Origin: Bacillota bacterium
GTDB taxonomy: Bacteria; Bacillota; Bacilli; Alicyclobacillales; SLC66
Length of the DNA stretch: 16,602 nt
Reading direction: 5' to 3'
Assembly (NCBI GenBank): GCA_021821225.1
Contig: JAKACR010000031.1
Coordinates: forward strand, 1 to 16,602
Translations under genes and position numbers: made by a program
The notes under the pieces: generated by a model
Databases searched by the model: none
The model's input: the letters and a program-made list of their open reading frames with translations, nothing else
What the model was told of the DNA's origin: nothing
In this document: piece after piece, positions 1-7,443 of the stretch
How the letters are laid out: every line of letters starts with the position of its first letter
How positions within the stretch are numbered: position 1 is the first letter of the stretch

Positions 1-239
1 TGACGACGCTGGAGTTTTTGAGTCAGGATCGGCAGACGAGGATGCTGTATGAGGAGCGGCAGAAGGGTCTGCACGATTACGTGTCGGCGATCGAAGACGC
101 CGCGGAGAAGGGCAAGCTGGAAGGCAAACTGGAAATGGCACGATCGTTATTGGCGAAAGGGCTTGGCATCGAGATGATAGAAGAAGCATCCGGATTGGCG
201 CGAGAACAGATCGAGGCACTGCGACAAGACTTGCACTGA
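1..239 (+). CDS. C-terminal fragment of an Rpn-family nuclease/transposase-like protein
   Basis: The reading frame is open from base 3 and ends at a TGA (237-239), so the gene begins left of the window. About 78 residues are visible. They are rich in Glu/Lys/Arg, with a predicted coiled-coil stretch (EKGKLEGKLEMARSLLAKGL) and an end resembling 'GL-x-EQIEAL'. This tail is typical of the Rpn / PD-(D/E)XK transposase-like family, whose members end in a charged repeat and a short helical 'LLAKGL..E.I.E.TGL' module. The catalytic nuclease domain would lie upstream and cannot be checked. Family members promote RecA-independent recombination in E. coli; here the role is unknown. An internal TTG at 18 is not a likely start because the frame continues upstream. 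Confidence 0.7.
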   Translation, partial: TTLEFLSQDRQTRMLYEERQKGLHDYVSAIEDAAEKGKLEGKLEMARSLLAKGLGIEMIEEASGLAREQIEALRQDLH

Positions 240-330
240 CTCCATCATACCGACGCATGGCCACTCCAATGTGAGTCCTACGTCGAACTCCGCTATGTGT
301 TTGCCATGGGGCAGTGAAACCGACCACGGC

Positions 331-391
331 GGTAGAGCCCTGCGCTGGCAGCGCAGGGGGCAGGGGTTCAAAATCCCCTATTCCTTAACCA
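331..391 (+). pseudogene. 3' fragment of a tRNA (Ala-GGC-like), non-functional
   Basis: From the D-loop onward the spacing is tRNA-like: GGTAGAGC, one base, a 5-bp anticodon stem (CTGCG/CGCAG, 340-344/352-356) around loop CTGGCAG with anticodon GGC at 347-349, a 5-nt variable loop, then AGGGG-TTC...-CCCCT (362-379). The T-loop has 8 bases instead of 7. No sequence upstream can pair as the 5' D-stem or acceptor stem. The end reads TTCCTTAACCA. It is best read as a tRNA 3' remnant, of the kind left by integration or deletion at a tRNA gene. Confidence 0.4.
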
Positions 392-400
392 CCTTCACAA

Positions 401-437
401 AGGCCCTCAAGTCTCGCTTGACGGCACTTGAGGGTCT
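401..437. repeat. Inverted repeat / hairpin, 12-bp arms
   Basis: The arms CCCTCAAGT (404-412) and ACTTGAGGG (426-434) are perfectly complementary. They extend by A-T, G-C and G-T pairs to 401-412/426-437, with a 13-nt loop. No T-run follows, so a classic intrinsic terminator is unlikely. It lies between the tRNA-like fragment and the decayed regulator gene. Confidence 0.5.
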
Positions 438-446
438 CCGTCGTCT

Positions 447-965
447 ATGGGATCGATCCGTTCGGCGTCGCTGGAGCAGGGTCGTGATGTTCATCCATCC
501 CATCAGGTGTTGGTGAGCCTCAGCCCGGCGTTGAAACTGACGGCGGCTGAACAGAGTCACCTGTTGCTGCTCGCGAAGACGCAAACCAGCAGCCAAGAAG
601 GTCAACCGGAATTGCCAGAAGAACCTGCGATGTAAGCGCTGGCACTTGCGACTGAATCGCTGAATCCGCACCCCGCTTACGTTTTGGGCTGTCGCTGGGA
701 CTTGCCTACATGGAACCAAGCTGCAGAGTTCGAGTTCTCAGACGTCGCGTCGCCGCATTCGCGCCATGAGCCACCACCAGGCCGATATCGAGGAACTTTG
801 CGACGTGGTCTGCGACAGGGAGGAGGGTCGGGTCGGTCCTCGCTGACCCGAACACAAGCGGCCACATGGCTGGTAGTGACGCATGCCAAGCATACGCAGG
901 ATGACAGAATCGCAGAGTTCACCGTTATGCAATACCTTCTTAAATTTCCCCGTATCAATTATTAG
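447..965 (+). pseudogene. Decayed XRE-family regulator with MmyB-like ligand-binding domain
   Basis: Translation in the frame of base 447 gives SLEQGRDVHPSHQVL followed by ALKLTAAEQSHLLLLA. This matches the end of the HTH domain and the linker of XRE/MmyB-type regulators (family pattern 'LEQGRD..PS..VL..LA.AL.L...E..HL..LA'). An in-frame TAA at 633-635 interrupts it. The same frame resumes with LNPHPAYVLGCRWDLPTWNQAAE, the start of the MmyB-like ligand-binding domain ('PAYVL...WD...WN.AA'). After about 725 the match continues only in another frame (RAMSHHQADIEELCDVV). Near 915-950 the first frame again looks family-like (IAEFTVMQYLLKFP). The N-terminal helices of the HTH are missing. The gene is therefore broken by a truncated 5' end, a stop codon, a probable internal deletion and frameshifts. 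In intact relatives the protein is a DNA-binding repressor or activator, often of a neighbouring oxidoreductase gene. Confidence 0.65.
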
Positions 966-1237
966 TCCCCTCATCACAGACACGCAGTCTTCTTTCGGGA
1001 TAATGGACTACGACAGACAGCACCGTGCCGCGAGGAAAGTAGGTTCATGAAAAGCGTGAAACGCACTGTAACGGATCGGCTGACCCGTTGCGCTTCGACG
1101 CCAGGGGGAATTTCTGCTGTGGCGCAGCCCTCTTTTGCAACGCGGAAACCGCCTGTCGTCGTAACATTTTGGGAATGACACTTTCAATACTGCCCGGTGG
1201 AACCCGTGCAGCGGACGAGGTTCGGGAGGGTTGTCTT
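966..1237. other. Intergenic region upstream of phnG; no convincing promoter seen
   Basis: This stretch must carry the phn operon promoter unless transcription comes from further left. A GATAAT hexamer (999-1004) lacks a good -35. TTGCAA (1135-1140) and TAACAT (1162-1167) are 21 bases apart, which is too far. No clear tandem Pho-box repeat was found. A 43-codon ORF (1047-1178) has a weak ribosome binding site and no recognisable family. Confidence 0.4.
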
Positions 1238-1672
1238 ATGGAGAAAAGTCGACGCACGCGCATTCTGGCGCTTGGTGAACCCACGCTGCTTGCCGAACTG
1301 GCGCGGACCATCGAATCCGAGGCAACTGTGGAGGTGGTCTCCGCACCGCGTCTGCGTGTGACGATGGCCAAGGTCATGGATCCGGCGACACAAACGCCGT
1401 TTTATCTGGGCGAAGTGCTCATCAGCGAATGCACCGTGAACGTCTGCGGGGCGTTGGGATTCGGAGCGATTGTGGGTGAATCGCTGCAGCGCGCCTATGA
1501 GCTCGCGGTTGTGGATGCGGCGTGGAACGCTGAATGGTCGCAAAATGACGAATGGCAATCGCGCCTGTTGGCCGAGGAGGCGGGAATTCGCTGTGTTCAT
1601 GAACGTGAATTCGCGCAGATGGCGGCGTCGAAGGTTGATTTTGCAACGAAAGGGGAGTTTGACAGGCGATGA
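1238..1672 (+). CDS. phnG: Phosphonate C-P lyase subunit PhnG
   Basis: The 144-residue product is PhnG, a small subunit of the C-P lyase core complex (PhnG2H2I2J2 in E. coli). It assists the PhnI step that links a phosphonate to the ribose of ATP. The family hallmark near the C-terminus is visible (ASKVDFATKGEF), as is the GFGAIVGES-x(3)-AYELAVVDA segment of the core. Length is close to the 150 residues of the E. coli protein. The start ATG at 1238 follows GGGAGGG (1224-1230) by 7 bases. The open frame extends upstream to 1088, but that part is unrelated to PhnG and has no ribosome binding site. The stop overlaps the phnH start (ATGA). It is the first gene of phnGHIJKLM. Confidence 0.95.
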   Translation: MEKSRRTRILALGEPTLLAELARTIESEATVEVVSAPRLRVTMAKVMDPATQTPFYLGEVLISECTVNVCGALGFGAIVGESLQRAYELAVVDAAWNAEWSQNDEWQSRLLAEEAGIRCVHEREFAQMAASKVDFATKGEFDRR

Positions 1673-2349
1673 TATCTGTCCATCCCACGAGTAATGACCT
1701 CATGACGCAATTCGTCTACCGTACTCTGCTCAACGCGATGGCGTGTCCCGGAACGGTTCATTCCTTGCGTCGCTGTGCGGCCGAGAAATCGGACGAATTC
1801 CGCGACTCTCCCGGGTCTTCCTGCGCGTTGTTTCCAGAACTGCGCTGGATCGCGCTCTCGTTGCTCGACGCCGAAACGCCCTTCGCAGTCTGTGGCGAGA
1901 ACGCGAAGCAGTGGACCGCGTCCATTGCGCGTCTTACGATGGCGCCGTCCGTTCACCGCTTTGAAGAGGCCGCGTACGTCATCAACAGCCGCTCTGTGGG
2001 CGCAGTGGCCGCGACGTGCTGCGCGAGCATCGACCGGGGCACGCTGGAAGCGCCCCACCGCGGCGCGACCGTCATTCATCTGGTCGCCGCACTGGCTGCA
2101 CCGCCCGTCGGCGCGGGACAGGTTCACTTGGGGGAGAGTCTGCGGCTCTTGTTGCGCGGTCCGGGGATCGACGATGTGCAGCCGCTTCGGGTCGACGGCT
2201 GGGATGAGGCTTGGCTCACGGGCCGGGAAGTGCTCAATCGGGAGTATCCCATGGGAGTCGATTTTGTGCTCGTCGATCCCATGGGTTTCGTCGCGGCGCT
2301 GCCCCGCACCACGCGGGTGATCAAGGAGGCTGAATCATGGGCTATGTGA
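1669..2349 (+). CDS. phnH: Phosphonate C-P lyase subunit PhnH
   Basis: The 226-residue product is PhnH, a structural subunit of the C-P lyase core complex with a fold related to PLP-dependent transferases but without the cofactor. The N-terminus has the family signature (FVYRTLLNAMACPGTV, matching 'F R..L.AM..PG'). The middle and end carry GATVIHLVA, LLLRGPGID and a C-terminal PMGVDFVLVDPMGFVAALPRTTRV block typical of PhnH. It is somewhat longer than the 194-residue E. coli protein. The ATG overlaps the phnG stop by 4 bases (ATGA), implying translational coupling. Its 3' end overlaps phnI by 13 bases and contains the phnI ribosome binding site. Confidence 0.95.
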   Translation: MISVHPTSNDLMTQFVYRTLLNAMACPGTVHSLRRCAAEKSDEFRDSPGSSCALFPELRWIALSLLDAETPFAVCGENAKQWTASIARLTMAPSVHRFEEAAYVINSRSVGAVAATCCASIDRGTLEAPHRGATVIHLVAALAAPPVGAGQVHLGESLRLLLRGPGIDDVQPLRVDGWDEAWLTGREVLNREYPMGVDFVLVDPMGFVAALPRTTRVIKEAESWAM

Positions 2350-3464
2350 CGGTCACCGGAGGCCGGGAGGCGATCGAAGCGAGTCAAGAGTTGGCGAACG
2401 CACTTCGTCTGCGCGGCGCAGAGCGCCCGCTGCCGACAAATGAAGTGCGCGGCCAACTGCGTCTGCTGGTCGACCGGGTCATGGGAGAGGCTGGGTTCTA
2501 TGCGCCGGACTACGCGGCGCTCGCCCTCAAGCAGTGCGAGGGAGACGCTCTGGAAGCGGCGTTTGTCTTGCGCGCCTATCGCTCCACGCTGGAACGGAGG
2601 CCTGACGCGTTGCCGATCCGATTGTCCCAGATGCGTGTGATCCGGCGCATCTCCTCCGCGTTTCGTGACGTGCCGGGCGGTCAGTTGCTGGGTCCAACGC
2701 ATGACTACAGGCATCGCCTTCTCGAATTCGCCCTGCTTGACGAGACGACTGAGGACATCCGACGCGTGTTGGCGCGCTTGGACGGACTGGAGTCATCTGA
2801 AAGTTCCGACGGACGCTTGCCCAAGGTGTCCGACATCCTCCGGGCAGAAGGCCTCCTGGCGAGGCCGCCTGCGCCAGTGGGTGCACAGGACATCTTCGAC
2901 ATCACACGCGAGAAAGTCATTTTCCCGGCCTCGCGGTCGGCCCGTCTGCAAACCTTGGCCAGGGGGGAGACCGGCGCGATGGTGGCGCTCGCGTACAGCA
3001 GCATGCGCGGCTTTGGCGCCGTGCATCCAACGATCGGCGAACTGCGCGTCGGGTATTGTGAATTGTATATCGAGCACCCGTTTGGCGACGGTTCGGTTTG
3101 TCTCGGGGAACTGTTGTTGACCGAGGTCGAAACGGTGAACAGTTTCAAACACGGTCCGGAGTCTGGGGAGGTTCAGTTTGTTCTTGGGTATGGCCTGTGT
3201 TTTGGCCAGAACGAGGTGAAAGGGATTGCCATGGCGATTCTTGAGCACAGCCTGGACACGGGCGGCGATGCGCCCGCGCAGGACGAGGAGTTCGTTCTAT
3301 CGCATGTGGACAGTATCGAATCGGCTGGCTTCGTCTCTCATTTGAAGCTTCCACACTACGTGACCTTCCAGTCGAGTCTCGATCGCATTCGAAATGCGCG
3401 ACGCGAAGATGAACGGAGAAAGGGTGTCCCGCATGACCAGGAGCTGGAACTCCCGACCGTATAA
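2337..3464 (+). CDS. phnI: Phosphonate C-P lyase subunit PhnI (ATP ribosyl transferase component)
   Basis: PhnI replaces the adenine of ATP with a phosphonate, giving alpha-D-ribose-1-methylphosphonate-5-triphosphate for methylphosphonate, with PhnG/H/L helping; alone it acts as a purine nucleosidase. The 375-residue protein aligns by eye with E. coli PhnI (354 residues) throughout: GYVTVTGGREAIEAS at the start, LALKQCEGDALEAAFVLRAYRSTL, GGQLLGPTHDYRHRLLEFALL, ITREKVIFPASRSARLQTLARGETG, LAYSSMRGFGAVHP, and AQDEEFVLSHVDSIESAGFV-SHLKLPHYVTFQ near the end. The ATG at 2337 is preceded by AAGGAGG (2323-2329) with 7-base spacing, inside the end of phnH. The stop overlaps the start of phnJ by 32 bases. 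Confidence 0.97.
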   Translation: MGYVTVTGGREAIEASQELANALRLRGAERPLPTNEVRGQLRLLVDRVMGEAGFYAPDYAALALKQCEGDALEAAFVLRAYRSTLERRPDALPIRLSQMRVIRRISSAFRDVPGGQLLGPTHDYRHRLLEFALLDETTEDIRRVLARLDGLESSESSDGRLPKVSDILRAEGLLARPPAPVGAQDIFDITREKVIFPASRSARLQTLARGETGAMVALAYSSMRGFGAVHPTIGELRVGYCELYIEHPFGDGSVCLGELLLTEVETVNSFKHGPESGEVQFVLGYGLCFGQNEVKGIAMAILEHSLDTGGDAPAQDEEFVLSHVDSIESAGFVSHLKLPHYVTFQSSLDRIRNARREDERRKGVPHDQELELPTV

Positions 3465-4296
3465 CTACGCGTTCCTCGATGAAGGATCCAAGCGCGAAAT
3501 CCGTCGCAAGACGCTCAAGGCCGTGGCCATTCCCGGCTATCAGGTGCCGTTTGGATCGCGCGAATTGCCGATCGCGAGGGGGTGGGGCACGGGTGGGTTG
3601 CAACTCACGCTGTCGCTCATTGGCGAGGAAGATTGTCTGAAAGTGATCGATCAGGGGAGCGATGACAGCGTGAATGCGGTGAGCATCCGCGATCTGGTGC
3701 TGGCGACGACCGGCGTCGAGGTGACGGAAGACACGATGCAGGCCACGTTGATCCAGTCCCGTCATCGCATTCCCGAGCGACCGCTTCGACCCGACCAAGT
3801 CCTCGTTTTGCAAGTGCCGGAGCCTGAACCGTTGCGGCGCGTGGAACGCCGTGAACAGGTGACGCGGCGCATGCACGGCGAACGAAACTACAGCGCCGCC
3901 TGGCTGGATCTCTATGAGGACCTGGTGCGATTCGGCGAAGTTACGATTGGGGCGGATTTTCCGGCGATGGTCAATGACCGTTACATCGTGGCGCCCACGC
4001 CCATTCCCCGTTGGGATCTCCCGAAGCTTCATCAAGCTCACCACCTCACTCTGTTTGGCGCCGGGCGGGAACGAAAGATTTACGCCATTCCGCCCTTTAC
4101 GGACGTGCGACCGTTGGACTTCGAGGATGTGCCCTTTCAGGTGGAGCGTTTTGTGGGAAAGAGCTGTCGCCGTTGCGGCAGTGAGCATTCATTTCTGGAA
4201 GAGACGGTGGACGAGAAGAGCAGGCAGATCGTTTACCAGTGCTCGGACACGGATTACTGTAACCAGCGGCAGGCGAACGTTGCAACGGAGGGTTGA
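3433..4296 (+). CDS. phnJ: Alpha-D-ribose 1-methylphosphonate 5-phosphate C-P lyase PhnJ (radical SAM)
   Basis: PhnJ is the catalytic heart of the pathway. It uses a [4Fe-4S] cluster, S-adenosylmethionine and a thiyl radical to cleave the carbon-phosphorus bond, releasing the alkane and a 1,2-cyclic ribose phosphate. The 287-residue protein (E. coli 281) carries the non-standard cysteine set at Cys245, Cys248, Cys270 and Cys276 (C-x2-C-x21-C-x5-C), equal to E. coli Cys241/244/266 (cluster) and Cys272 (thiyl). Gly35 in AVAIPGYQVPFG matches the glycyl-radical Gly32. I chose ATG 3433 because AGAAAGGG lies 8 bases upstream and the N-terminus then fits E. coli (YNYAFLDE near residue 10). ATGs at 3394 and 3409 lack a ribosome binding site. 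All key residues are intact, so activity is expected. Confidence 0.97.
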   Translation: MTRSWNSRPYNYAFLDEGSKREIRRKTLKAVAIPGYQVPFGSRELPIARGWGTGGLQLTLSLIGEEDCLKVIDQGSDDSVNAVSIRDLVLATTGVEVTEDTMQATLIQSRHRIPERPLRPDQVLVLQVPEPEPLRRVERREQVTRRMHGERNYSAAWLDLYEDLVRFGEVTIGADFPAMVNDRYIVAPTPIPRWDLPKLHQAHHLTLFGAGRERKIYAIPPFTDVRPLDFEDVPFQVERFVGKSCRRCGSEHSFLEETVDEKSRQIVYQCSDTDYCNQRQANVATEG

Positions 4297-4301
4297 CGGC
4301 G

Positions 4302-5156
4302 ATGCGCGAAACGGCGGATGATCAGGAACCGCTCCTGCGGGTGAAGGGGCTCGGAAAACGGCACGGCGTCCCGTGCGCGCGGTGCGGCGGCGCAGCCGGC
4401 AGCACGGCCTTCGCGCGGCGCTGTTTGCAGTGCGGCAGTCTCTGGGGTTGCTTTGACATCGACTTCGATCTGTTTCCGGGCGAAATTCTCGGCATTGTCG
4501 GCGAGAGCGGATCGGGGAAAAGTACGCTGCTCAGTTGCCTTTGCTTTGATCAGGAGGCGACGCAGGGCGAGGCTGTCTTCAGCACGCAGGGCTGGTCAAG
4601 TGAGAACATCCTGGCGCTGTCCAGCCAGGAAAAGAGGTACGTGCGCAATCGTCATATGGGCATGGTCTACCAGAATGCGCTGCTCGGACTGCGGATGAAC
4701 CACTCCAGCAGCGCGAACATCGCGGAGAAGTTGATTGCGGCGGGGAGTATGCGTTACGGCGCCATGCGCGCCAGGGCCGGGGAATTGCTCGACCGGATGG
4801 AGATTTCCAGTGAACGGATGGACGAAAGCCCGAAACAGTTCAGCGGCGGCATGCAGCAGCGCGTACAAATCGCCAGGGCGATGGCGAATCATCCGGAACT
4901 CCTGCTGCTTGATGAAATCACCAGCGGCCTGGATCTGACCGTGCAAGCGCGGGTTCTTGATCTTGTGCGCGAAATTCAGCGTGAATCGAACGTGACCATG
5001 CTCATCGTCTCCCACGATCTGGGGGTGATCCGACTGCTTTGCGACCGGTGTCTGGTCATGCGCGGCGGCACGATCATCGAACGGGGTCTGACCGATCAAA
5101 TTCTTCAGGATCCACAGCATGAGTACACACAGCTTCTCGTTCACTCCCTGCTCTGA
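4302..5156 (+). CDS. phnK: Phosphonate C-P lyase system ABC-type ATPase PhnK
   Basis: PhnK is an ABC-family ATPase that binds the PhnGHIJ core rather than a membrane transporter. The 284-residue protein has Walker A GESGSGKST (67-75), signature FSGGMQQR (180-187), Walker B LLLLDE (200-205) and switch His238 (SHDLGV). Next to phnJ and with the 'GVV/GMVYQ...GLR' type Q-loop, it is PhnK rather than a peptide ABC ATPase. Between residues 24 and 50 it has a cysteine-rich insert (Cys25, 28, 41, 44, 50; two CxxC pairs) that the 252-residue E. coli protein lacks. The insert looks like a small zinc ribbon. GGAGGG (4287-4292) sits 9 bases before ATG 4302; a TTG at 4293 touches that site and is unlikely to be used. 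The gap to phnJ is 5 bases. Confidence 0.95.
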   Translation: MRETADDQEPLLRVKGLGKRHGVPCARCGGAAGSTAFARRCLQCGSLWGCFDIDFDLFPGEILGIVGESGSGKSTLLSCLCFDQEATQGEAVFSTQGWSSENILALSSQEKRYVRNRHMGMVYQNALLGLRMNHSSSANIAEKLIAAGSMRYGAMRARAGELLDRMEISSERMDESPKQFSGGMQQRVQIARAMANHPELLLLDEITSGLDLTVQARVLDLVREIQRESNVTMLIVSHDLGVIRLLCDRCLVMRGGTIIERGLTDQILQDPQHEYTQLLVHSLL

Positions 5157-5197
5157 CGCGGATGCTTTCGGAGGTTGTTTCAAGCCGCGCGCAGACG

Positions 5198-5221
5198 CCG
5201 CGGTCACGGAGGAGGCCGCGG
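5198..5221. repeat. GC-rich hairpin in the phnK-phnL gap
   Basis: CCGCGG (5198-5203) and CCGCGG (5216-5221) can pair around a 12-nt loop that itself contains GGAGGAGG. It is the only sizeable untranslated gap (102 bases) in the operon. It could stabilise or process the mRNA, but the stem is short and no T-run follows. Confidence 0.3.
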
Positions 5222-5258
5222 AAACCACATGCTTTCCACGAGCAAGGAGGGGAATCGA

Positions 5259-5996
5259 TTGTCAATGCTGTCCATAAGGCGCCTCGCCAAACACTTTTCG
5301 ATCGTCCGGAACGCCAGGCGTTCGCCGTTCACCGGGTTTGAGGATGTCTCGTTTGAGCTCAACAGAGGGCAGATGCTCGGTATTGCCGGTTCGAGCGGCG
5401 CGGGCAAATCGTCTATTCTAAAATGCATCAATCGAACCTACATTCCGAGTTCGGGCGATGTGTGGTTCGTATCTGTGGAAGAAGGACGAATCAATCTGGC
5501 GACAGCGGGCGATCAGCAAGTGCTTCGTATGCGGCGCCGGGAAATCGGTTATGTAAGCCAATTCCTTCACGTCATTCCGCGCGTCGCCGCGGTGGATGTG
5601 GTTGCCGATCCCCTCATCCACCGCGGTGTCTCACGCGCCAGCGCACACGAGGCCGCCGCAGAGTGGTTGGAGCGTCTGCACATTCCGGAGCGTCTGTGGA
5701 ACGCATATCCCTCCACTTTTAGCGGCGGCGAGCAGCAACGAGTGAATCTCGCGCGCACCTTCATCGCAAATCCCCGGCTCTTGCTGCTGGACGAACCGAC
5801 AGCATCCCTTGACGCGGCCACCGCGTCTCTTGTCGTGGCCCTGCTGCGCGAATTGAAAGATCAGGGTGCAGGAATCATCGGTGTTTTTCATGATCGGGCA
5901 CTGCTGCGCGGTATTGCCGACGATGTTCTGGAGATTGCGCAGTGCGATGTGCCAAAAGGAGAGGGGGAAGGCGCATGGACGAGTGTTTCACCCTGA
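5259..5996 (+). CDS. phnL: Phosphonate C-P lyase system ABC-type ATPase PhnL
   Basis: PhnL is the second ABC-family ATPase of the C-P lyase machinery. In E. coli it supports the PhnI ribosyl-transfer step and can join PhnK on the core complex. The 245-residue protein has Walker A GSSGAGKSS (44-52), the PhnL-specific GYVSQFLHVIPRVAAVDVV segment, signature FSGGEQQRVNLAR, Walker B LLLLDEPTASLDA and switch His in GVFHDRAL. I chose TTG 5259 because AAGGAGGGG (5244-5252) is ideally spaced and the N-terminus then matches E. coli PhnL. ATG 5265 is 12-14 bases from that site. Upstream ATGs at 5175 and 5229 add arginine-rich sequence unlike PhnL. The 3' end overlaps phnM by 22 bases and contains its ribosome binding site. 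Confidence 0.93.
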   Translation: MSMLSIRRLAKHFSIVRNARRSPFTGFEDVSFELNRGQMLGIAGSSGAGKSSILKCINRTYIPSSGDVWFVSVEEGRINLATAGDQQVLRMRRREIGYVSQFLHVIPRVAAVDVVADPLIHRGVSRASAHEAAAEWLERLHIPERLWNAYPSTFSGGEQQRVNLARTFIANPRLLLLDEPTASLDAATASLVVALLRELKDQGAGIIGVFHDRALLRGIADDVLEIAQCDVPKGEGEGAWTSVSP

Positions 5997-7204
5997 CCAA
6001 TGGCCGCATCGTGTTGCCGGGCGAGGTGCTGGAGCGCGGCAGCGTCAGTATCCGCGACGGGCGTATCGTCCACATCGGCCCGACGCCCGCGGTCTGTGCA
6101 ACCCGCTTCGATCTCGACGGGGCGTGGCTGTTCCCCGGTTTCATCGATTTGCACAGCGATGCCATCGAAATGGAGATTCAGCCACGGCCCAACTGCACAT
6201 TGCCCATGGGCATTGCCATCCGCGAAATAGAACGCAAGCTGATCAGCGCCGGCGTGACGACGATCTACCACGCCTTGTCGCTGTCTCACGCGCCCAAAGC
6301 TCGGCAGACACGGAACACGGGCGTTATCGAACGGCTCGCGGAAACCCTGCTTGAGTATCGACGCAGCGAGCAGGGCCTGATCCGACATCGGATCCATTTG
6401 CGCTTTGAAATCTCGAATACGGCTGCTCTTGCGTCTGTCCATCGCATGCTGGACAATCGCGCTGTCGAACTGTTGTCCTTTATGGATCATACGCCAGGTC
6501 AGGGGCAGTTCCACAGTATCGAGCACTATCGCAGCTATCTGCAGGAGCACCACGGATTCGACGCTGCGGCGGTGAGCCGCTACCTCACGGAGATCCAGGA
6601 ACGCGACAAGACGGCGTACGACAGCCTCACAATATTGGCGCAACGGGCCAGGCGGCAAGGGATTCCACTCGCTTCACACGATGACGACTCGTGTGACAAG
6701 TTGGACTTGATTGCGCAATGGCGCGGCGTGATCAGCGAATTCCCCATTTCACTGCCGGTCGCGAAGCGCGCCAGGGAACTGGGGCTCTCTGTGATTGTGG
6801 GCGCGCCCAATCTGATCAACGGCGGCTCTACGGGCGGCAATCTCTCCGCAGTGGAAGCCATTCAACAGGGAGCGGCAAACATCCTCTGCTCAGACTACTA
6901 TCCGCCTGCGCTGATGCATGCGGTCTTTTATCTGTATCGACTGGGCTACCCCATGCAGGACGCCGTTCGTCTGGTAACGCTGCAACCGGCGCAGACGATG
7001 GGCGTAGACGACGCCATTGGGTCGATCGCCATCGGCAGGGAGGCGGATTTACTGGCAGTGCATGACAGGGGTGATGTTCCGCATCTTGAACAGGTGTGGG
7101 TGCAAGGCAGGCGCGTCAGCCTAGTTCCGGTCATGCGCCATTCTTCCGCCGTTGGCGGGGAGACTCCGGGATCACGCGGCAAATCCCGACGGCAACCACT
7201 GTGA
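5975..7204 (+). CDS. phnM: Alpha-D-ribose 1-methylphosphonate 5-triphosphate diphosphatase PhnM
   Basis: PhnM is an amidohydrolase-fold enzyme that removes pyrophosphate from the ribose-phosphonate triphosphate made by PhnI, giving the 5-phosphate substrate of PhnJ. The 409-residue protein (E. coli 378) shows the metal-site motif FPGFIDLHSDAIEMEIQPRP, GVTTIYHALS, the FMDHTPGQGQF block, PLASHDDDS (metal-binding His/Asp) and NILCSDYYPPALMHAVF. The end has the usual amidohydrolase return strand (GSIAIGREADLLAV) followed by an extra tail of about 30 residues rich in Ser/Gly/Arg. ATG 5975 follows GAGGGGG (5961-5967) by 7 bases; ATG 5942 adds an unlikely basic segment. It is the last gene of the operon here; no obvious intrinsic terminator follows before the tRNA-Asp promoter. 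Confidence 0.96.
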   Translation: MDECFTLTNGRIVLPGEVLERGSVSIRDGRIVHIGPTPAVCATRFDLDGAWLFPGFIDLHSDAIEMEIQPRPNCTLPMGIAIREIERKLISAGVTTIYHALSLSHAPKARQTRNTGVIERLAETLLEYRRSEQGLIRHRIHLRFEISNTAALASVHRMLDNRAVELLSFMDHTPGQGQFHSIEHYRSYLQEHHGFDAAAVSRYLTEIQERDKTAYDSLTILAQRARRQGIPLASHDDDSCDKLDLIAQWRGVISEFPISLPVAKRARELGLSVIVGAPNLINGGSTGGNLSAVEAIQQGAANILCSDYYPPALMHAVFYLYRLGYPMQDAVRLVTLQPAQTMGVDDAIGSIAIGREADLLAVHDRGDVPHLEQVWVQGRRVSLVPVMRHSSAVGGETPGSRGKSRRQPL

Positions 7205-7332
7205 TAGCTCCAAAGAGGAAGGCAGGGAACGGGCTGTGGCGCCGAAGCGACGCTGCACGCAGTCCACAAGTCGTCGTCATGACGGGCAGCGGCGAGATGT
7301 GTGGCACAGACCTGTTTTCCGCGATTCTCAGC

Positions 7333-7362
7333 TTGCATCGCCGAAGGCCATTGTGATATACT
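7333..7362 (+). promoter_or_regulatory. Promoter for tRNA-Asp (extended -10)
   Basis: TTGCAT (7333-7338) is separated by 18 bases from TATACT (7357-7362). TG at 7354-7355 followed by one base makes an extended -10 (TGaTATACT). The predicted start near 7369 would leave a leader of about 75 bases before the tRNA. Confidence 0.6.
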
Positions 7363-7386
7363 GCGTACCGTGTTCAGTGGATGTGC

Positions 7387-7431
7387 GTCCTGATTCTGAC
7401 GCTGATTCAGGACCAAAATCCCTTTTTTTTT
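7387..7431 (+). terminator. Hairpin plus T9 tract in the tRNA-Asp leader
   Basis: GTCCTGA (7387-7393) pairs with TCAGGAC (7407-7413) around a 13-nt loop. Nine bases later comes an unbroken run of nine T (7423-7431), 13 bases before the mature tRNA. It resembles a weak or decayed terminator or attenuator, although the stem-to-T distance is longer than usual. It could end read-through from phnM. Confidence 0.35.
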
Positions 7432-7443
7432 CGCCGATGCCCG

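Noticed and set aside
1047..1178. 43-residue ORF upstream of phnG
   Set aside because: It has only a weak ribosome binding site, no recognisable motif and ordinary composition. It remains possible, but there is not enough support.
1088..1237. N-terminal extension of phnG
   Set aside because: The sequence is unlike PhnG, while ATG 1238 has an ideal GGGAGGG and gives the family length.
966..1237. Pho-box operator in front of phnG
   Set aside because: No tandem repeats with the right 11-base periodicity were found, neither CTGTCAT-type nor TTAACA-type.
3145..4188. 347-residue minus-strand open frame opposite phnI/phnJ
   Set aside because: It is antisense to two certain genes and its translation is His/Arg-rich with no recognisable family.
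7096..7356. 86-residue ORF after phnM
   Set aside because: It starts inside phnM in another frame, runs through the tRNA-Asp promoter and has no motif.
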